The position numbers and the translations under genes are program-made. 64,000 nt of DNA, from the NCBI RefSeq assembly GCF_963259705.1, contig NC_081850.1, positions 38,649,167 to 38,713,166 of the forward strand. The letters are read 5' to 3'. The notes below the pieces were generated by a model. That model made no database searches. It was not told where the DNA came from and saw nothing but the letters and a program-made list of their open reading frames with translations. Source of the DNA: Myotis daubentonii (lineage: Eukaryota > Chordata > Mammalia > Chiroptera > Vespertilionidae). This document shows, piece by piece, positions 59,208 through 64,000 of this stretch (its first letter is position 1; each line of letters opens with the position of its first letter).

Positions 59208-60643
59208 GGTCGTTATAAAATAAAGCTGTAGTAAACATATGAAAGCATGCTAATATTTCTTCACTTTAGAATGCACTTACACACTAATGCATGTTTGACT
59301 CTTAGGTAATGATGAATCATTTCCCTCCCACAGATTCAATTTACAAAAGTACTTTTCACTATTCTTTTGAAAATTTCACTATTCTTGGAAAGCTTCTAAA
59401 AGGATAAAAAGCCAGACTTTTCTCTCTGCAGCATAGTAATTGAATAAATTATGAGACGATTAGTATTCCTTCCCATATAACAAAAAAAACCTCTTAATAC
59501 AATATAACTACACTCAGGATTGATGGCACAGATCTTTGCTGTGCTAATAAGTTCCCTGGCACAAATCCTGCAAATAAAATATTTCACATGTTCAGATAAT
59601 TTGCAGACTCTCTAGAATCTCTAAAGATGAGAAAATTAACAAGGTTAAAAATTTGTTTTTATGTTGTTCCCTATAAATTTATGTAGTTATACTATCCCAT
59701 ATCCAAACTAATATACTTTTATCATTTAAAGCAATATAAATATAATCCAAGTAAACTTGCACACATCTTACAATTAGTAATTATGCTGAAGATCTTGGCT
59801 GAAGACATTTTATATTTTGCATACTGGAAAATTGTCATGTGGCTCTAAAAAAATTTCTTTTTAAATAAATTATATATTCTGATGGCTCTGATCATCAAAC
59901 AACAAAGGGATCCTACTGATAACACAGATGAATTTAATATATAACACACTGAATATTATAAGCCAAAAAATCAAATGTTCTCATTATTTATAATTTTGGT
60001 TTCAGCTTTTGTTATATTTCCTTGTCTTTATTGGAGTTAAGATTTGTATTTGAGAGATTGAATGTGGATTGAATGAACTTGTGCTAATTAAACATTAGAT
60101 TATACATGCGAAGCAGCTTTGCAAACCATGAAGTACAGTACAGTGGAAATCTAAATGACTTGAAAATTACTCTTTTCTCATCCTATATATGAAAAGTAGA
60201 CTTTAAAATTGGCCTAATGGAAACAAATCTAAGATTTTTTTCTCTCTCTCTCTTGCAGAATGAATTTAATAATTTATGGTGTAGATTTTTTTCCTTCACA
60301 TGCAACAGTAAAAAATGTTTGGTCTGATAAAATAACTGCATTTTGGGCTTTTATTAGCGATACCATCCTAGGGTCATAGATCTTTTTTTTGGTGGCGGGG
60401 AGGGGGAAATTGGAACATAAGTCCCTAGACTGCAAATCACTGGGACTTTGTTCACAATATGAATGAAGCACAGTGCCAGAAAGTCATTTCCCAAAAATCA
60501 ATAGTGTTTGTACTGGAAATGTTTTTTAAAATGCTTGGAATACCATCAACTCTGCATGCACTTTGCGGGTTATCTGAGGAAAGCATTTAAAACTTGATGG
60601 TTTTTCCTTTGCCACACAGTTAATCTCTTGCTTTCCCCCTCTC

Positions 60644-61015
60644 AATTCTTTAAGAACACAAACTGCCCTGACTGGTTTGGCTCAGTGGATTGAGCATCAG
60701 CTTGCAGACTCAAGGGTCCCAGGTTCGATTCCGGTCAAGGGCATGTACCTTGGTTGCGGGCACATCCCCAGGAGGGGGTGTGCAGGAGGCAGCTGATGGA
60801 TATTTCTCTCTCATCGATGTTTCTAACTCTCTATCCCTCTCCCTTCCTCTCTGTAAAAAATCAATAAAATATATTTTTTTAAAAAAAGAACACAAACTAA
60901 TTTAGCATTATACACAATATAACATTATGAGCTTCACTCTACTTTTAAAAAAATAATCGAAGTAATTCCAATGTCATACGTAAATGGTTCGCCATTACTC
61001 ATGCCACTGTGGTCT
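60644..61015 (+). repeat. Direct repeat copy 1, carrying a VES
   Basis: Without the SINE and its duplication this copy is 138 bp and matches 61616-61752 with about nine differences by eye. It runs from aattctttaagaac to ccactgtggtct and lies 5' of the exon at 61131. Confidence 0.9.
60665..60885 (+). mobile_element. VES SINE, full length
   Basis: tRNA-derived head (tggctcagtggattg; B box ggttcgattcc), VES body and A-rich tail. Exact 13-bp duplication aagaacacaaact at 60652-60664 and 60886-60898. The unoccupied target is preserved in the second repeat copy at about 61622-61636. Confidence 0.96.
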
Positions 61016-61130
61016 GTCGTTCATATGGACGGTGAAGAGGTGTCTGCTGTTTGTCTTTGCGTACCTGTTGTGCTAAGAGTTTCTCGTTTTTAGTTAACAG
61101 AATTCATAGTTTCATTTTTATGAATTGCAG

Positions 61131-61224
61131 GTGGTTTTCATGAGCCTGTGCAAAAGTTTTTGGGACTGTGGACTTGTAGCCCTGGATGACATTGCAATAG
61201 AATTGGGAAACTGCCGGTCTCCAG
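61131..61224 (+). CDS. MAMDC2: MAMDC2 exon, closing segment of MAM domain 3 (probably exon 10)
   Basis: This 94-nt exon has acceptor tttttatgaattgcag and donor gtaaga, phase 0 in and phase 1 out. It encodes VVFMSLCKSFWDCGLVALDD, then IAIELGNC and a split glutamate. The L-V-A-L-D-D-I motif and final cysteine are the MAM ending. The usual G-x-x-G-G-Y stretch is replaced by a Cys-Lys-Ser-Phe-Trp-Asp-Cys insert, adding two cysteines to this domain. I recall the same in the human protein, so it is probably ancestral. The exon lies between two copies of a 138-bp direct repeat (60644-61015 and 61616-61752). Confidence 0.96.
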
Positions 61225-61419
61225 GTAAGACGGCCATCTCTTCAGCTCTCTTTGTCTCCCTGGCCTATACAAGACATTTCTTATTTCTCTAAGAACATAC
61301 AACATACATTTAATCTGTGTTAGTCCACCCTTTGCTTTGCTTTCCAGAAGTGCCTTTCTACAGAGCTGTGGGATTTAGAAATGAAGACTCAAATGCAATG
61401 TGAGACTTCATCCAAATGA

Positions 61420-61575
61420 CTTTGTCCCCCATATTCTCATCTGTAAGAGACGTAGTAATACCTACCTGGATGCTGGGGATCGTGCCTCAAAATTCTCTAA
61501 CATAAGACCTGGCACAAACGGTGCTTTAAGGACAAATGCCTCCTGTTATCGTTACTATCGATATTTGTATTATCA
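61420..61575 (+). repeat. MIR SINE fragment
   Basis: attctcatctgtaagag, gtaatacctacctgga and gacctggcacaaacgg are in MIR order. Confidence 0.6.
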
Positions 61576-61615
61576 TTGTCTTACAGGAATGCAAATTTTC
61601 AAGCAACATGGATGA

Positions 61616-61752
61616 AATTCTTTAAGAACACAAACTAATTTAGCATTATACACAAGATAACATTACGAGCTTCACTCTACTTTAAAATAATAATAGAAAT
61701 AATTCCAATGTCATATATAAATGGTTCGCCTTTACTCATGCCACTGTGGTCT
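61616..61752 (+). repeat. Direct repeat copy 2, without the VES
   Basis: 137 bp matching copy 1 at 60644-61015 minus its SINE. It has the uninterrupted string ctttaagaacacaaact. Confidence 0.9.
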
Positions 61753-62569
61753 ATATCCTATTCTATTTCCAGATAGGATGCTAAACATCTACAAGGTTGG
61801 GGGAAAGTGGGTCTACAGTTGTTTGTATGGAGAATAATACAATAAATAGTAAATAATAATACAAGAATCAACTCTATGTTTCATGTGCTCACAGCTGTGA
61901 ACCTACCTTTGTCCCACTCTGTAATTTTAAAATGATAATGTCATAAATATTTTCAAAGTGAATTAATTGACAGCAGAACAGTGGGCCAAGCCTTGATGAT
62001 AGTGACAAAATAAAGATGGCGGCTATGTGTTGAGCATGATGTGTAATGAGAAAAAGGATGGATGCCTCAACCCAGACCATTGGTCTGTATCTGCTAATTA
62101 CCACTGCATCCTAAATCATGGGGTATCCATTTCTTTAACAAACAGGCAAAACATGGTAGCAATCTGGCACTGGAGAATAATCTCCATGTTTATTTAATTA
62201 AAAGACAATTTGTTTTTAGTTCCTTGACTTGGCAGGGCATTGCAAAGACAAGACAAAGAACAAGATAAAAATATCCACACGCATGATGTAGAGAAGGGAA
62301 TGAGGCTTCATTAGCTTATACCATATGTAAAATAAACAAATTAAAATAGTTATCATGCAAGAGAGATGAAATACAGCCTATTTACTAGAGAAGTTTGCTA
62401 AGAATCTGACTGTAGAAGGTGAAGTCCCCAGTAAGTTGGGAGGTGGCACCATTCTAATAATGATAATTATTAAAATTATTGAAGTTAGCATCTAAAGACA
62501 TCAAACTTGTTTTTAGAAATAGAAAATAAGGCTTCAAGTAGCAAAACACCAAATTTTAATATTCATTTA

Positions 62570-62720
62570 GCTAATATGTATTGAGAACCCCATGTTCTAA
62601 AAACTTTACATACATGACCTCATTCAATCCTCATAACCCATGAGGTGGATCATTAACATCCCCACATTACAGGTATCAATGCTGATGCACAGAAAAATTG
62701 TGGCAATCTGTTCCACACAA
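62570..62720 (-). repeat. MIR SINE fragment (minus)
   Basis: gtattgagaaccccatg, acatgacctcattcaatc, catgaggtggatc and acatccccacattacagg fit reverse MIR. Confidence 0.65.
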
Positions 62721-63236
62721 ATTAAGCGATGCCTCTTGATTCTAGAATCTAGAAGTCCATTTAGCTCTCTCGCATTCTTTCCCTCCTCCAAAGCAACTCA
62801 GAATTGTTCCAACGACTCCCTTCACTCATCCCGGATTTTGAAGACAGCTCCTGCATTATGCGTTTTATTATTTTCCACATTTCCATACAGGCAATATACC
62901 TCCAATGTTCAGAGCTTTGTAAACTTATTCACATGAATAAATTCACAATTCAGAAGAAGTTTCTTTCTCAAAGTAGCCCAATAGTTTTGAATAGGGATTT
63001 CTATTGGTCTCTGCCTCTGATGGCAGGGCCCATGGTGGTGTTCAGGCTCTCATTGGAGGCAGCAGGCGGTAGGCTGCCAGTGGGGGGGCGGGGAGAGGGG
63101 CGCTCCCTCTTCATCTGCATGGCCTATGGCCAGGCCACACTCAAACATGCGGAGTGGGCTAGCCTATGGGAGAGCCAGGGACAACATATTCACTGAAAGT
63201 GCCTCCGTCGTTGCAACACCTGCTGTTTTCTTGCAG

Positions 63237-63389
63237 AGAAGCTTCCCCCTCCACCTGGAGAATGTACCTTCGAACAAGACGAATGTGCATTTACTCAGGA
63301 GAGGAGAAACCGGAGCAGCTGGCACAGGAGGAGGGGAGAAACTCCCACCTCCTACACAGGACCAAAGGGAGACCACACGACTGGGGTAG
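63237..63389 (+). CDS. MAMDC2: MAMDC2 exon, opening segment of MAM domain 4 (probably exon 11)
   Basis: This 153-nt exon has acceptor gctgttttcttgcag and donor gtgagt, and is phase 1 at both ends. It encodes KLPPPPGECTFEQDECAFTQ after a split glutamate, then a basic, Trp-containing stretch (NRSSWHRRRG) and GPKGDHTTGVG ending on a split glycine. C-T-F-E-x3-E-C is the MAM start, so this opens the fourth domain. N-R-S is a possible N-glycosylation sequon. The rest of MAM 4 and the C-terminus must lie beyond 64000. Overlapping open frames in the other two frames here are shadows. Confidence 0.96.
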   Translation, partial: RSFPLHLENVPSNKTNVHLLRRGETGAAGTGGGEKLPPPTQDQRETTRLG

Positions 63390-64000
63390 GTGAGTTACGC
63401 CACAGGGTGCTGTTTCCCAAGGAAACCTAGACTAGCATTCTAGGGCAGTCACTGCGTTTTGATGTGCAAATTTATGTCTTGTATCTAGAATGCACTACAA
63501 ACGTAATTCAATACACATGGGGTAGATCATTCAGTATGTGCATTTAAAATTGTTCTTTCCATTTATTACGTGGCTTATGTATCTTGCTGCAAAGAGGAGA
63601 TAAATGGGCTTACAGAGATATGCTCGTGAAGGCAATTTAATCAGAGGTAGGTTAAAAGGGGAATGACAAGAGTTTTCTTATAAAATGGTGATCTCAACTG
63701 GAGCCAGGACTGAAGTTGGTTAGAAAACGTACTGGCAGACAGGGGAGGAGACATGCGTGTTTGACTCCACCCTTTCTAGCAGCTGAAACAAAGATGGAAA
63801 GCCCATCTTCCCTTAATGATTTCAGTCCTTTGCCGTTTGTTGAGATACGTTGTTACCCAGTATATAGTCAATTTAGGTAAATGTTTCATGTATATTAGAA
63901 AATCATGTATACTTTGATGTTGTTGGATGTAGTGGTCTATATACATGTTGATTGAATCTAGCTCCTAATTTTTACTGATTTTTTTTATCTTGTTCAGTTC

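Larger units (their letters stand above)
42381..61130 (+). other. MAMDC2: MAMDC2 intron, 18.75 kb
   Basis: Donor gtacag, acceptor gcag. This is the largest intron in the window. It holds microsatellites, reverse L1 tails split by a Helitron, MIR and L2-type fragments, VES SINEs, a split MER20 and two related 140-bp repeats, each listed separately. Stretches around 43000-44690, 50300-51390, 51600-53600, 54550-57230 and 59210-60640 show nothing I can name. An exon-like open segment at 49269-49429 is discussed in the findings. Confidence 0.85.
61225..63236 (+). other. MAMDC2: MAMDC2 intron, 2.0 kb
   Basis: Donor gtaaga, acceptor gcag. It contains a MIR fragment near 61420-61575, the second copy of a 138-bp direct repeat (61616-61752) and a reverse MIR fragment near 62570-62720. 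The last 611 bp of the window (63390-64000) begin the next intron; I recognise nothing in them. Confidence 0.88.
1..64000 (+). other. MAMDC2: MAMDC2 gene body (partial; introns and nine exons)
   Basis: The whole window is best read as the inside of one transcription unit. The first exon seen (15561) starts in the middle of a codon and of MAM domain 1, so the signal-peptide exon and first MAM segment lie upstream. The last exon seen opens MAM 4 and ends mid-codon, so about three exons lie downstream. I looked for the expected first MAM start (Cys-x-Phe-Glu with a nearby Cys) before 15561 and did not find it. No promoter, CpG island or polyadenylation site attributable to this gene is visible. 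The exon numbers and total length are recalled from the human gene and are inference. Confidence 0.85.

Noticed and set aside
1..64000. A previously undescribed gene system
   Set aside because: After reading both strands, everything coding belongs to one known gene and the rest is introns and repeats. The points of interest are repeat dynamics and one speculative exon.

Overview
This window is nuclear DNA of a vesper bat (family Vespertilionidae). It carries nine coding exons of one vertebrate gene, MAMDC2 (MAM domain containing 2), on the + strand, set in long introns full of repeats. The bat assignment comes from the repeats. There are several young tRNA-derived VES SINEs with clean target-site duplications. 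There are rolling-circle Helitrons of the HeliBat type, with 5' TC near a TATA/TAATAAAAG start and 3' ends of a GTGCACGAA palindrome plus a CTAG-like terminus. There are also short hAT elements, including a SPIN-type copy. This combination is characteristic of vesper bats.

Gene layout. Exons lie at 15561-15832, 17353-17437, 20584-20721, 28854-29110, 32563-32656, 39244-39387, 42115-42380, 61131-61224 and 63237-63389. All have AG/GT splice sites. Together they make 1503 nt (501 codons) with one continuous reading frame. Compared with the roughly 686-residue protein I recall, they are probably exons 3-11 of about 14. They cover the rest of MAM domain 1, all of MAM 2 and MAM 3, and the start of MAM 4. 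The signal peptide and first MAM segment should lie before the window, and the rest of MAM 4 and the C-terminus after it. The exon phases repeat 1-0, 0-1, 1-1 three times, a fossil of module duplication.

Region by region. 1-15560 is upstream intron with MIR, L2-like, L1, VES and two Helitron clusters: 5494-6795, and a nested set at 9621-11291 that splits an L1. 15561-32656 holds exons 1-5 of the window, with old MIR/L2-type repeats and simple repeats. 32657-39243 is a DNA-transposon-rich intron: a mariner-like MITE carrying a hAT insertion at its end, a SPIN-type hAT, another hAT and a short Helitron. 39244-42380 holds two exons and an L1 end. 42381-61130 is an 18.75 kb intron with L1, Helitron, MIR, VES, MER20 and low-copy repeats. 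61131-64000 holds the last two exons. One of them is flanked by a 138-bp direct duplication in which only one copy carries a VES.

No other protein gene, rRNA, functional tRNA, CRISPR array or bacterial-type system is visible. The longest non-exonic open frames come from GC-rich minisatellites inside Helitrons.
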